Below, piece by piece: positions 7,111 to 14,892 of a stretch of 19,752 nucleotides of DNA; the stretch's first letter is position 1; each line of letters begins with the position of its first letter. Location of the stretch: positions 1 through 19,752 of the forward strand of contig DGIT01000069.1 of NCBI GenBank assembly GCA_002386465.1, in the 5' to 3' direction. The notes under the pieces are model-generated. The model searched no databases and was not told the origin of the DNA. It saw only the letters and a program-made list of their open reading frames with translations. The stretch is from Burkholderiales bacterium UBA4615. Lineage in GTDB: Bacteria > Pseudomonadota > Gammaproteobacteria > Burkholderiales > Burkholderiaceae_E. A program made the position numbers and the translations under genes.

Positions 7111-7704
7111 ATGAAAACCCTTACCTATTACATGAGCCCGGTCTCGCCATGGACTTATCTGGGGCACGAGCGCTTGCTCGACATGGCACGCCGGCATGGT
7201 GCACGCATCGTGCTGCGTCCGGTGGACCTGGGCCGCGTATTTCCGCAGTCGGGCGGGGTGCCGCTGGCCAAACGGGCTCCGCAGCGTCAAGCCTATCGAC
7301 TGCACGAACTGGCCCGCTGGCGCGATTTCACCGGCGTGCCGCTCAACAGTCATCCCAAACATTTTCCGGTGCCGGCTGACGACGCTGCGCGCCTGATCAT
7401 TGCAGCCGATCTGGCGCTGGGCACAGATGCCGGATTGAAACTTGCCGGTGCGCTGCTGCGCGCGGTGTGGGCGCAGGACCGCGACATCTCGGATGCCGCC
7501 ACCCGCGCAGCGATCGCCTCCGAATGCGGCCTGGACGCCCAAGCCCTTGCAGCGCGCAGCGACGATGCTGCACGTGCCTACGATGCCTACACGGAAGAGG
7601 CGATGCGCGAGCAGGTGTTTGGTGCACCGTGGTACGTGATCGATGGCGTGCCGTTCTGGGGCCAGGACCGGCTGGAGTTCGTCGAGCGGGCACTCGCAGC
7701 TTGA
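7111..7704 (+). CDS. DsbA-fold 2-hydroxychromene-2-carboxylate isomerase-like protein
   Basis: A 197-residue cytoplasmic thioredoxin-fold protein of the HCCA isomerase/GST-kappa group. The opening LTYYMSPVSPWTYLGHERL matches the family start, in which a serine (here around residues 9-12, SPVS) activates glutathione in place of a CXXC disulfide site. The helical insertion (RWRDFTGVPLNSHPKHFPV) and the ending FGAPWYVIDGVPFWGQDRLEFVERAL are also characteristic. HCCA isomerases act in naphthalene-type aromatic degradation, but most chromosomal homologues have unknown substrates and no such pathway is nearby. The ATG at 7111 is chosen over an in-frame ATG at 6982 because AAAGG lies 5-6 nt upstream and the upstream extension would translate the 14-bp repeats. 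Confidence 0.85.
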   Translation: MKTLTYYMSPVSPWTYLGHERLLDMARRHGARIVLRPVDLGRVFPQSGGVPLAKRAPQRQAYRLHELARWRDFTGVPLNSHPKHFPVPADDAARLIIAADLALGTDAGLKLAGALLRAVWAQDRDISDAATRAAIASECGLDAQALAARSDDAARAYDAYTEEAMREQVFGAPWYVIDGVPFWGQDRLEFVERALAA

Positions 7705-8897
7705 CCCCGATCCGCTTCTTCGCGCCCTGCCCAAGGGGACTTGAGGCTGCGCTCGCGGCAGAGTTGCGGGCCATCGGTGCGAGCGTCCTGGCCGAACCCT
7801 CGGGCGGTGTGCAGTTCGAAGGCGATCTGCATACCGGGCTAGCCGCCAACCTGCATTCGCGCATCGCCAGCCGCATCCTGCAGCAAGTGGCTACCGGCCC
7901 TTATCGCAGCGAGGACGACCTGTACCGGCTTGCGCTCGAGACCGAATGGGAGCGCTGGCATTCGCCCACGACGTCGCTGCGCGTGGACACCACCGCCAGC
8001 GGCTCGCCACTGCGCAACCTGCAGTTCGCCACACTGCGCGTGAAGGACGGCATCGTGGACCGGCTGCGTGATCGCTTCGGCGATCGGCCGTCGATTGAAC
8101 GACAGCGCCCCGACCGTCGCGTCTTTGTGTTTCTGGATGCGCAGCAGTGCACGCTGTATCTGGACTGGTCAGGCGAGTCGCTCTTCAAGCGGGGCTGGCG
8201 TCGTGAGGGTGTGGACGCGCCCATGAAGGAAAACCTCGCAGCAGGTCTGCTCGCGTTGGCGGGGTGGCAGTCGGAGCAACCGCTGTTCGATCCCTTTTGC
8301 GGCTCGGGCACGATCGCCATCGAGGCTGCGATGCAGGCGGCTGGCCTGCCGCCCGGGGCGCGCAGGCGCTTTGGCTTTGAGCGCATGCTGGGATTTGATC
8401 GCGCAGCCTGGGACCGCATGCGTGCGATCACACCCCGACCGATCCCGGCTGCGCCCACGATCTTCGCATCCGATGTGTCCGAGGCCGCGGTGGCGGCAGC
8501 CCGCGCCAATTACGCGCGCAGCGGACTGCCCGAGGGCTGGGTGCAGTGGCGCCAGCTGGATGTGCTGCAAACGAGTGCTGCACCCGCCGACAACGGCCTG
8601 TTGCTGGCCAATCCGCCGTATGGCGAGCGGCTGGACATCAAGGGGCGACAGGCTTTTGCACAAGCCGGAGATTTCTGGCCGGCCTTTGCAACGATCCTGA
8701 AGCAGCGTTTTGCCGGCTGGTCGGTGTGTCTGTTCACAAGCGACCTGGAGATCCCCAAGCTGATGCGTCTGAAGCCGTCCAAGCGCACGCCGCTTTTCAA
8801 CGGTGCGCTGGAATGCAGGCTGTTTCGCTTCGAGATGGTGGCGGGGTCGGCGCGGCCAGACCGCTCATCGGTGTCGGGGGCAGATCAGCCCACCTGA
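7701..8897 (+). CDS. THUMP-domain class I SAM-dependent RNA methyltransferase (RlmL-like)
   Basis: Likely a 23S rRNA (guanine-N2) methyltransferase related to the N-terminal half of E. coli RlmKL, which modifies G2445. The start is a TTG at 7701-7703 that overlaps the preceding TGA stop (TTGA), giving 398 residues beginning TPIRFFAPCPRGLEAALAAELRAIG; an upstream frame extension has no family resemblance. The THUMP region runs over about residues 45-150. The SAM-binding motif DPFCGSGT is at residues 197-204, and the amino-methylating NPPY motif is at 304-307 (bases 8610-8621). The RlmK half is absent, as in most betaproteobacteria. The overlap suggests translational coupling to the DsbA-fold gene. 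The exact RNA target is by homology only. Confidence 0.88.
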   Translation: MTPIRFFAPCPRGLEAALAAELRAIGASVLAEPSGGVQFEGDLHTGLAANLHSRIASRILQQVATGPYRSEDDLYRLALETEWERWHSPTTSLRVDTTASGSPLRNLQFATLRVKDGIVDRLRDRFGDRPSIERQRPDRRVFVFLDAQQCTLYLDWSGESLFKRGWRREGVDAPMKENLAAGLLALAGWQSEQPLFDPFCGSGTIAIEAAMQAAGLPPGARRRFGFERMLGFDRAAWDRMRAITPRPIPAAPTIFASDVSEAAVAAARANYARSGLPEGWVQWRQLDVLQTSAAPADNGLLLANPPYGERLDIKGRQAFAQAGDFWPAFATILKQRFAGWSVCLFTSDLEIPKLMRLKPSKRTPLFNGALECRLFRFEMVAGSARPDRSSVSGADQPT

Positions 8898-8902
8898 TTG
8901 CA

Positions 8903-8934
8903 GGCTGTGCGGCCGCGAGCACGGCTGCACAGCC
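8903..8934. terminator. Strong 13-bp hairpin between convergent genes
   Basis: GGCTGTGCGGCCG (8903-8915) pairs with CGGCTGCACAGCC (8922-8934), 13 pairs with one G-U, around a 6-nt loop CGAGCA. It fills most of the 39-bp gap between the convergent RNA methyltransferase and pilU stops, so it probably serves as a two-way terminator. No T-run on either side. Confidence 0.6.
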
Positions 8935-8936
8935 GC

Positions 8937-10133
8937 TCACACGATGCCGAGTTTTTCGGTGCCCTGATACAGATCGCGTTGCTCGCGCTTGCTGTTGAGT
9001 TTGACGTTCAGACGCAGGTCATTGACCGAATCGGCATTGCGCAGCGCGTCCGCCAGACTGATGCGTCCGGCCTCAAACAGATCGAAGAGCGCCTGATCGA
9101 AGGTCTGCATGCCGAGTTCGCGCGACTTCTTCATGACCTCCTTGATGCCCGAGATCTCGCCCTTGAAGATCAGGTCTGCAATCAGCGGCGAATTGAGCAT
9201 GATCTCGACCGCTGCAGCACGCCCCTTGCCACTTTCCAGCGGCAACAGACGCTGTGAAATGATCGCGCGCAAATTCAGCGACAGGTCCATCAGCAGTTGG
9301 GCCCGCCGGTCCTCAGGAAAAAAGTTGATGACCCGGTCCAGCGCCTGATTGGCGTTGTTGGAGTGCAATGTGGCGAGGCACAGATGCCCGGTTTCCGCGA
9401 AGGCTATCGCATGCTCCATGGTCTCGCGATCGCGAATTTCGCCGATCATGATCACATCAGGGGCCTGCCGCAGCGAGTTCTTCAGCGCCGCTTCCCAGCT
9501 CTCGGTGTCCACACCCACTTCGCGGTGCGTCACGATGCAGTTGCCGTGCGGATGCACAAACTCCACCGGGTCTTCAATGGTCACGATATGACCATGCGAG
9601 TGCTCGTTGCGATGACCGATCATCGCAGCAAGCGACGTCGATTTACCCGAGCCGGTTGCGCCCACCACGATGATCAGACCCCGCTTGGTCATCACAAGTT
9701 CGGGCATCACGGCCGGCATCTGCAATTCGGTCAGCGTCGGGATGCGGCTCTGGATGGTGCGCAACACCATGCCCACACGACCCAACTGCACGAAGACATT
9801 CACCCGGAAGCGCCCGATGCCCTGCGGCGCAATCGCAAAGTTCAGTTCCTTGCGGGCTTCAAATTCAGCGGCCTGGCGATCGTTCATGACCGCGCGCGCC
9901 AGTTCCACCGTGTGCTGCGCGGTCAGCGGCACACTGGAGACCGGTGTGAGCTTGCCGTCGATCTTGAAGGCCGGCGGAAAGTCTGCAGTCAGAAAAAGGT
10001 CTGAGCCACCCTTGGTCTGCATGAGGCGCAGCAGGTCGCGCAAAAAGCGCGAGGCCTGCTCGCGCTCCATCGTGGTCGCGCGTCCGCCGCCATTGCCCAG
10101 GCTGGCTGCCATGTCCTGATCGACTGTCGACAT
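8937..10133 (-). CDS. pilU: Type IV pilus retraction ATPase PilU
   Basis: A hexameric PilT-like ATPase, cytoplasmic at the pilus base, that supports PilT-driven retraction (twitching, DNA uptake). The 398-residue product shows the N-terminal PAS-like domain (SDLFLTADFPPAFKIDGKL), arginine-rich segment (GRFRVNVFVQLGRVGMVLRTI), Walker A GATGSGKST (158-166), Asp box VTIEDPVEF (around 187-188), Walker B DVIMIGEIRD (226-235) and His box with H250 and H257. Several traits match PilU rather than PilT: AVMPELVMTKRGLIIVVGATGSGKS, LNFAIAPQGIGRFRVN, the absence of the AIRNLIRE motif, and the longer C-terminus. GGAGG lies 4 nt before the ATG. It is 28 bp downstream of pilT on the same strand, so the two form an operon. 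The N-terminal extension of about 25 residues is not conserved in obvious ways. Confidence 0.95.
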   Translation of the reverse strand: MSTVDQDMAASLGNGGGRATTMEREQASRFLRDLLRLMQTKGGSDLFLTADFPPAFKIDGKLTPVSSVPLTAQHTVELARAVMNDRQAAEFEARKELNFAIAPQGIGRFRVNVFVQLGRVGMVLRTIQSRIPTLTELQMPAVMPELVMTKRGLIIVVGATGSGKSTSLAAMIGHRNEHSHGHIVTIEDPVEFVHPHGNCIVTHREVGVDTESWEAALKNSLRQAPDVIMIGEIRDRETMEHAIAFAETGHLCLATLHSNNANQALDRVINFFPEDRRAQLLMDLSLNLRAIISQRLLPLESGKGRAAAVEIMLNSPLIADLIFKGEISGIKEVMKKSRELGMQTFDQALFDLFEAGRISLADALRNADSVNDLRLNVKLNSKREQRDLYQGTEKLGIV

Positions 10134-10161
10134 CCTGCCTCCGAGTGGTCAGCCCGAGCTC

Positions 10162-11205
10162 TCAGCCCAGGAAGTTGTCTTTGTTGGCCGCTGCCGCGCG
10201 GGCATCGACCATCGAGATGAGATTGCGTCGCGTGAGGTCGGTCAGGCACTGATCGAGCGTCTGCATGCCGACCGACGCACCGGTCTGAATGGCCGCATTC
10301 ATCTGGGCGATCTTGGCTTCACGAATCAGGTTGCGAATGGCCGGCGTGCCGATCATGATCTCGTGGGCCGCCACGCGCCCGCTGCCATCCTTGGTCTTGA
10401 TCAGGCTTTGCGAAATCACCGCCTTCAAGGACTCCGAGAGCATGGCCCGCACCATCTCTTTTTCAGCCGCCGGGAACACGTCAATGATCCGGTCAATGGT
10501 CTTGGCGGCACTGGACGTGTGCAGCGTGCCAAACACCAGGTGCCCGGTTTCAGCTGCAGTGAGCGCAAGCCGAATGGTTTCAAGGTCGCGCAGTTCGCCC
10601 ACCAGAATGATGTCGGGGTCTTCGCGCAGCGCCGAGCGCAGCGCATTGGTGAATGATAGCGTGTGCGGGCCGACTTCGCGCTGATTGATCAGGCAGCGCT
10701 TGGAGTCGTGCACGAACTCAATCGGATCCTCAACCGTCAGGATGTGACCGTACTGGTTTTCGTTGATATGGTTGATCATCGCGGCCAGCGTGGTCGACTT
10801 GCCCGAGCCGGTCGGGCCGGTGACCAGAATCAACCCGCGCGGCTGCATCGACAGATCTGCGAAAATCTTGGGTGCGTTCAGATCAGCGAGCGAAAGGATC
10901 TTCGACGGAATGGTCCGCATCACGGCGCCTGCGCCGCGCTGCTGCATGAACGCGTTCACCCGGAATCGGGCCAACCCCGGAATGGCGAAGGAGAAGTCGC
11001 ATTCGAGGTTTTCCTCGTAGTCCTTGCGCTGCGAGTCGTTCATGATGTCGTAGATCATCGCGTGCACCGCCTCGTGCTCCATCGGCGGCAGGTTGATCCG
11101 TCTGACATCACCATGGACGCGAATCATCGGCGGCAGTCCGGCCGACAAATGCAGGTCGGACGCCTTGTTCTTGACGGCGAAAGCCAACAGTTCCGCGATA
11201 TCCAT
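10162..11205 (-). CDS. pilT: Type IV pilus retraction ATPase PilT
   Basis: The main motor that depolymerises type IV pili, powering twitching and DNA uptake. 347 residues from the ATG at 11203-11205, matching the family (about 345); an in-frame extension to 11397 would add 64 residues of no known likeness and run antisense through yggS. Start MDIAELLAFAVKNKASDLHLSAGLPPMIRVHGDVRRI is canonical. Walker A GPTGSGKST is at 130-138, Asp box VEDPIEF near 160, Walker B DIILVGELRD at 198-207, His box AETGHLVFGTLHT with H222 and H229, and the PilT-diagnostic AIRNLIRE at 289-296. The start codon lies only 11 bp from the divergent yggS start, so its promoter must overlap yggS coding DNA if yggS begins at 11217. 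Confidence 0.97.
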   Translation of the reverse strand: MDIAELLAFAVKNKASDLHLSAGLPPMIRVHGDVRRINLPPMEHEAVHAMIYDIMNDSQRKDYEENLECDFSFAIPGLARFRVNAFMQQRGAGAVMRTIPSKILSLADLNAPKIFADLSMQPRGLILVTGPTGSGKSTTLAAMINHINENQYGHILTVEDPIEFVHDSKRCLINQREVGPHTLSFTNALRSALREDPDIILVGELRDLETIRLALTAAETGHLVFGTLHTSSAAKTIDRIIDVFPAAEKEMVRAMLSESLKAVISQSLIKTKDGSGRVAAHEIMIGTPAIRNLIREAKIAQMNAAIQTGASVGMQTLDQCLTDLTRRNLISMVDARAAAANKDNFLG

Positions 11206-11216
11206 CCAGTCACTGT

Positions 11217-12020
11217 ATGTCCACCGACGACACAACACCCGTTCCATCCGCGAAACTGCCGTGCGCCCCGACGAATGGCGGGTTGACCGACAACAGGGAC
11301 GCATACAGGGACGCACATCAGGATGCACAAGCCCGGCATGCCGCCCTGCTCGTGCGCATCGCCCAGGCGGCCCGTGACGCTGGCCGCGACCCCTCATCGG
11401 TGCATCTGCTGGCGGTCAGCAAGACCTTCGGGCCCGATGACATCCTGGCGCTGGCGGCCTGCGGCCAGCGGGACTTTGGAGAAAACTACCTGCAGGAAGC
11501 GCTCTCCAAGATGGCGGACTGTGCAGCACGCGCACCCTGGCCTCTGCGCTGGCATTTCATCGGTCCGATTCAGTCCAACAAGACGCGACCGATTGCCGAG
11601 CACTTCGACTGGGTGCATTCGGTCGAACGCGAGCGCGTGGCGGCACGGCTCAATGAACAGCGACCTGCCGACCTGGAGCCCCTCAATGTGTGCATCCAGG
11701 TGGATGTGAGTGGCGAGGCCACCAAGAGCGGCTGTGACCCGCTAGAAGCCCCCGTGCTGGCTCGAGCCATCAGTGTCATGCCCCGCTTGCGCCTGCGCGG
11801 CCTGATGGCGATTCCTGCGCCCAGCAACGATCCGGCGGTCCAGCGCGCTCAGTTCGCGCGGGTCAAAGCCGTGTATGAGGCGATCCGATCAGAGGGCATC
11901 GACCTCGACAGCCTGTCGATGGGCATGTCAGGCGATCTGGAGGAAGCGATCGGTCAGGGGGCGACGATCGTGAGAGTGGGCACTGCGCTGTTTGGAAGCC
12001 GGCCGCCGCGCTCGGGGTGA
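11217..12020 (+). CDS. yggS: YggS family pyridoxal phosphate homeostasis protein
   Basis: PLP-binding protein with the alanine-racemase N-terminal barrel fold that buffers pyridoxal phosphate and affects amino-acid pools; no enzymatic activity is known. Seen are the PLP lysine in LLAVSKTF (Lys69), FGENYLQEALSKM, WHFIGPIQSNKTRPIAEHFDWVHSVER, VDVSGEATKSGC, LRGLMAIPA and the C-terminal DSLSMGMSGDLEEAIGQGATIVRVGTALFG. From the ATG at 11217 it has 267 residues, with about 30 extra N-terminal residues compared with E. coli YggS. Neither the ATG nor an in-frame TTG at 11283 (giving 245 residues) has a clear Shine-Dalgarno, so the start is uncertain. The extension contains a 4-residue near-repeat RDAY-RDAH-QDAQ. 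In many proteobacteria yggS sits beside proC and pilT; here pilT is adjacent but proC is 2 kb away. Confidence 0.93.
   Translation: MSTDDTTPVPSAKLPCAPTNGGLTDNRDAYRDAHQDAQARHAALLVRIAQAARDAGRDPSSVHLLAVSKTFGPDDILALAACGQRDFGENYLQEALSKMADCAARAPWPLRWHFIGPIQSNKTRPIAEHFDWVHSVERERVAARLNEQRPADLEPLNVCIQVDVSGEATKSGCDPLEAPVLARAISVMPRLRLRGLMAIPAPSNDPAVQRAQFARVKAVYEAIRSEGIDLDSLSMGMSGDLEEAIGQGATIVRVGTALFGSRPPRSG
11294..11317 (+). repeat. 12-bp in-frame tandem duplication within yggS
   Basis: CAGGGACGCATA (11294-11305) is followed by CAGGGACGCACA (11306-11317), with a decayed third copy after. It encodes RDAY, RDAH and then QDAQ in the YggS N-terminal extension. Confidence 0.8.
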
Positions 12021-12042
12021 CCGGTCAGATCAGAAATTGCCA

Positions 12043-12059
12043 GGGGGCGGTGCGCCCCC
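12043..12059. terminator. Hairpin between convergent yggS and rpsT
   Basis: GGGGGCG (12043-12049), loop GTG, CGCCCCC (12053-12059): a perfect 7-bp GC stem in the 47-bp gap between the two stop codons. On the rpsT strand it is followed after four bases by AATTTC. It probably ends both transcripts, although a proper U-tract is lacking. Confidence 0.55.
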
Positions 12060-12067
12060 GAGGTCAA

Positions 12068-12331
12068 TCAGGCCATGCGCTTGAGCGCAGCAGCCAGACG
12101 GCTTTTGTGACGGGCCGCAGCGTTCTTGTGGATGATGTTCTTATCGGCGATGGAGTCGATCACGCGCGTGGAAGCACGCAGCTGCGCGGTGGCCACACCC
12201 TTGTCGCCGGCGGCAACTGCCTTGCGAACCGATTTGATGGCGGTGCGCAGGCGCGAACGCAGGCTGGAGTTGTGGGCGTTCTGTTTGACTGCCTGGCGGG
12301 CGCGTTTGCGCGCCGAAGCGATGTTGGCCAT
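12068..12331 (-). CDS. rpsT: 30S ribosomal protein S20
   Basis: Primary 16S rRNA-binding protein of the small subunit. The 87-residue basic product reads MANIASARKRARQAVKQNAHN at its start and ends with AAARHKSRLAAALKRMA, which is characteristic of S20. The middle (LRTAIKSVRKAVAAGDK, STRVIDSIADKNIIHKNAAARHKSRL) also matches. The ATG at 12329-12331 is fixed by the universal MANI start; a much longer open frame continues upstream through murJ antisense and is not real. It diverges from murJ, the common arrangement in Burkholderiales. A good promoter lies at 12406-12435, giving an untranslated leader of about 70 nt, which could hold autoregulation by S20 as known in E. coli. Confidence 0.97.
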   Translation of the reverse strand: MANIASARKRARQAVKQNAHNSSLRSRLRTAIKSVRKAVAAGDKGVATAQLRASTRVIDSIADKNIIHKNAAARHKSRLAAALKRMA

Positions 12332-12383
12332 GCGAAAATCTCGGTGTGGGGAAACGGCCTGAACCATGACCCCGAATAATGAA

Positions 12384-12395
12384 CCCGAATTCGGG
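12384..12395. repeat. Perfect palindrome in the rpsT leader
   Basis: CCCGAATTCGGG is a 12-bp perfect palindrome 4-15 nt inside the predicted rpsT transcript start. A CCCGAAT also occurs 13 bp earlier (12371-12377). It could be an operator or a leader element; function unknown. Confidence 0.7.
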
Positions 12396-12405
12396 AAAGC
12401 CTTGA

Positions 12406-12435
12406 AGTATAAGATGCCATCGCCCCAGGCTGCAA
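12406..12435 (-). promoter_or_regulatory. Sigma-70 type promoter for rpsT
   Basis: On the minus strand: -35 TTGCAG (12430-12435), 18-bp spacer, -10 TATACT (12406-12411). The expected start is near 12399, about 68 nt before the rpsT ATG. A 6-bp hairpin CAGGCT-GCA-AGCCTG (12426-12440) overlaps the -35. Confidence 0.6.
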
Positions 12436-12469
12436 GCCTGCCTGCCCCACCCTCCTTCGGGCTGCTGCG

Positions 12470-14023
12470 TTGAACCTGTTCAAATCGCTCGCCACGGTCA
12501 GCGGATTCACGCTGCTGTCGCGCATCACCGGCCTGATTCGGGAAAACCTCACCGCCACCGTATTCGGCGCATCGGCGATGACGGATGCGTTTTTCGTGGC
12601 GTTTCGGCTGCCCAATCTGCTGCGCCGACTCTTTGCCGAGGGCGCGTTCTCGCAGGCGTTTGTGCCGATTCTGGCCGGGGTGCGCGAAACCCGGGGCGGC
12701 GGTCCGACCATGCACACCCTGATCGACCATGTGGCCACCGCCCTCTTCTGGGCGCTGATGGCGGTCTCCGCCCTGGGCGTGGTGGGTGCCCCGGTTCTGG
12801 TCTGGCTCATGGCCTCGGGCCTGCAACAGGAGCCGGCGGCCTTCGATGCGGCGGTGGGCATGACACGCTGGATGGCCCCGTACATTCTGCTGATCTCGAT
12901 GGTGGCGCTGTCGGCCGGCATTCTGAATACCTGGCGCCGGTTCGCGGTGCCGGCCTTCACACCGGTGCTGCTCAACCTCGCGTTCATCGCTGCTGCCCTG
13001 TTGCTGTCCCCCTACTTCGACCCGCCCGTGTATGCGCTGGCTGCAGGCGTGATGATCGGGGGGGTGGCCCAACTGGCGCTGCAGGTGCCGGCCCTGCTGC
13101 GGATTGGCATGCTGCCCAGACTGCGCGGCAACCTGCGTCAGGCGCTGGCCGATGCGCAGGTGCGCCGCATCCTGACGCTGATGGGCCCGGCGCTGCTGTC
13201 GGTCTCGGTGGCGCAGATCAGCCTGATCGTCAATACGCATATCGCGTCCCGGCTGGCCACGGGCAGCGTGTCCTGGGTGTCCTTTGCAGACCGCCTCATG
13301 GAGTTCCCCACGGCCATGCTGGGTGTGGCGCTGGGCACGGTGCTGCTGCCCAGCCTGTCGCGCGCCAACGCCGCCCGACGCATGGATGAGTACAGCAACC
13401 TGCTCGACTGGGGGCTGCGCTGGTGTGCGCTGCTGGCGTTGCCCTGCATGGTGGGGCTTGCAGTGATGGCGCAACCGCTCACTGCGCTGCTTTTTCACTA
13501 CGGGCGCTTCGATGACCAGGACCTGCTCATGACCGCGCGGGCCGTGATGGCGTACTCGGTCGGTCTGTTCGGCCTCATCGCAATCAAGATTCTGGCTCCC
13601 GGCTTTTATGCCCGAGAAGACGTGCGCACGCCCCTGCGCATTGCGATGCTGGTACTGGTGTTCACCCAAGTGCTCAACCTGCTGCTCGTGCCGCTCTTCG
13701 GCCATGCCGGCCTGGCGCTGTCGATTGCGCTGGGCGCGCTGGTCAATGCGGGGCTGCTTTACGCGGGGCTGGTGCGCAAGCGCATCTATCGCCCGCGCCC
13801 GGGGTGGCTGCGCTTTGCTGCGCAGCTGGTGGTGGCGCTGGGTGCCATGCTGGCGCTGCTGCTGTGGGCCGTGCCGCAGGTCGATTGGGTGGCGCTGCGC
13901 GCGCAACCCTGGCTGCGCATGGCACTCACGCTTGGGCTGGTCACCGTCGCAGCGGCGCTGTATCTGGGCATTCTCTTCGCGCTGGGGCTGCGCCCGCGTC
14001 AATTCATTCGCCGCACTGCATAG
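12470..14023 (+). CDS. murJ: Lipid II flippase MurJ
   Basis: Inner-membrane MOP-superfamily transporter that flips lipid II for peptidoglycan synthesis; essential in most bacteria. The 517 residues match the family length and consist of about 14 hydrophobic helices. The start NLFKSLATVSGFTLLSRITGLIRENLTATVFGASAMTDAFFVAFRLPNLLRRLFAEGAFSQAFVPIL is the MurJ signature, including the Arg residues of the central cavity (RITGLIRE, RLPNLLRR). It begins with TTG at 12470, chosen because MNLxKSLxxVS is the conserved start and there is no upstream ATG that fits; no clear ribosome binding site is visible. proC begins 8 nt after the stop, suggesting a murJ-proC transcript. It diverges from rpsT with 138 bp between. 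Confidence 0.95.
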   Translation: MNLFKSLATVSGFTLLSRITGLIRENLTATVFGASAMTDAFFVAFRLPNLLRRLFAEGAFSQAFVPILAGVRETRGGGPTMHTLIDHVATALFWALMAVSALGVVGAPVLVWLMASGLQQEPAAFDAAVGMTRWMAPYILLISMVALSAGILNTWRRFAVPAFTPVLLNLAFIAAALLLSPYFDPPVYALAAGVMIGGVAQLALQVPALLRIGMLPRLRGNLRQALADAQVRRILTLMGPALLSVSVAQISLIVNTHIASRLATGSVSWVSFADRLMEFPTAMLGVALGTVLLPSLSRANAARRMDEYSNLLDWGLRWCALLALPCMVGLAVMAQPLTALLFHYGRFDDQDLLMTARAVMAYSVGLFGLIAIKILAPGFYAREDVRTPLRIAMLVLVFTQVLNLLLVPLFGHAGLALSIALGALVNAGLLYAGLVRKRIYRPRPGWLRFAAQLVVALGAMLALLLWAVPQVDWVALRAQPWLRMALTLGLVTVAAALYLGILFALGLRPRQFIRRTA

Positions 14024-14031
14024 GATTTCGC

Positions 14032-14892
14032 ATGAGTCAGTCATCGCCCGCCACTTCGAGCTCCTCCCACTCCGCGCCTGCGCTGCGCATTGTGTTCGTG
14101 GGCGCAGGCAACATGGCCGGCGCGCTGATGGGCGGGCTGATCGCGCGCGGCGCATCACCGGCATCGCTCAGCGCCATCGACCCTTCGGCCGAGCAGCGTG
14201 CCGCCGTGCAGGCGCGCCTTGGCGTGCGTACCTTTGCAGCGCCCGATGCATTCAACCTGGCTGCCGACGTCATCGTCCTGGCAGTCAAGCCGCAGCACAT
14301 GAAGGACGCGATCAGTGCGATGGGCGGTCTTATCGGCACGCCCCTGCTGATCTCTGTGGCGGCCGGCGTGCGGGCTGCCGACCTTTCGCGGTGGCTGGGC
14401 GGTTATCGACGCATTGTGCGCACCATGCCCAACACCCCTGCCCTGCTTGGCCTGGGCGCCACCGGCCTGGCGCAACTGCCTGGCGGCGACGCTGATGATC
14501 GTGTGCTGGCCGAATCGATCCTGTCTGCAGTCGGGCAGGTCGTGTGGGTGGACGATGAATCGCATCTGGATGCCGTGACTGCGCTCAGCGGCAGCGGGCC
14601 GGCTTACGTGTTTCGCATGATCGAGGCCATGACCGAGGGCGGAATGAAACTCGGCCTGAGTGCCGATCAGTCGAAAACGCTGGCCCTGCAAACCATGCTG
14701 GGCGCAGCCACGCTGGCGGCCCAATCAGACGAACCGGCCTCGGTGCTTCGCGAGCGGGTGACCTCCAAGGGCGGCACCACGGCGGCGGCCCTGGCGGTGA
14801 TGGAGGCGCGCGATGTGTCGGGCCTGATGGCTGACGCGATGGCCGCCGCACAGAAACGCTCGCAGGAACTCGGCGATGAATTCGGGCAGTGA
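14032..14892 (+). CDS. proC: Pyrroline-5-carboxylate reductase
   Basis: Final step of proline synthesis: NAD(P)H-dependent reduction of pyrroline-5-carboxylate, in the cytoplasm. 286 residues. The Rossmann motif VGAGNMAGALMGGLI begins at residue 23, VLAVKPQ follows, then RTMPNTPALLGLGATGL, TALSGSGPAYVFRMIEAMTEGG, and the P5CR signature TSKGGTT (residues 244-250), with ALxxME thereafter. The N-terminus has an extra serine-rich stretch (SQSSPATSSSSHSAPA) before the fold. The ATG at 14032 lies 8 nt after murJ. The stop codon falls within the first junction of a 13-bp triple tandem repeat, so the last residues (DEFGQ) come from repeat DNA. Confidence 0.96.
   Translation: MSQSSPATSSSSHSAPALRIVFVGAGNMAGALMGGLIARGASPASLSAIDPSAEQRAAVQARLGVRTFAAPDAFNLAADVIVLAVKPQHMKDAISAMGGLIGTPLLISVAAGVRAADLSRWLGGYRRIVRTMPNTPALLGLGATGLAQLPGGDADDRVLAESILSAVGQVVWVDDESHLDAVTALSGSGPAYVFRMIEAMTEGGMKLGLSADQSKTLALQTMLGAATLAAQSDEPASVLRERVTSKGGTTAAALAVMEARDVSGLMADAMAAAQKRSQELGDEFGQ

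Noticed and set aside
10162..11397. Longer PilT with 64 extra N-terminal residues
   Set aside because: The extension is Arg/Cys rich, unlike any PilT, and overlaps yggS; MDIAELL at 11205 is the canonical start.
12068..14164. A 698-residue minus-strand open frame covering murJ antisense
   Set aside because: Only its last 87 codons are real (rpsT). The rest is rich in Arg, Gln and His and lies opposite the well-supported murJ, as expected from high-G+C codon bias.
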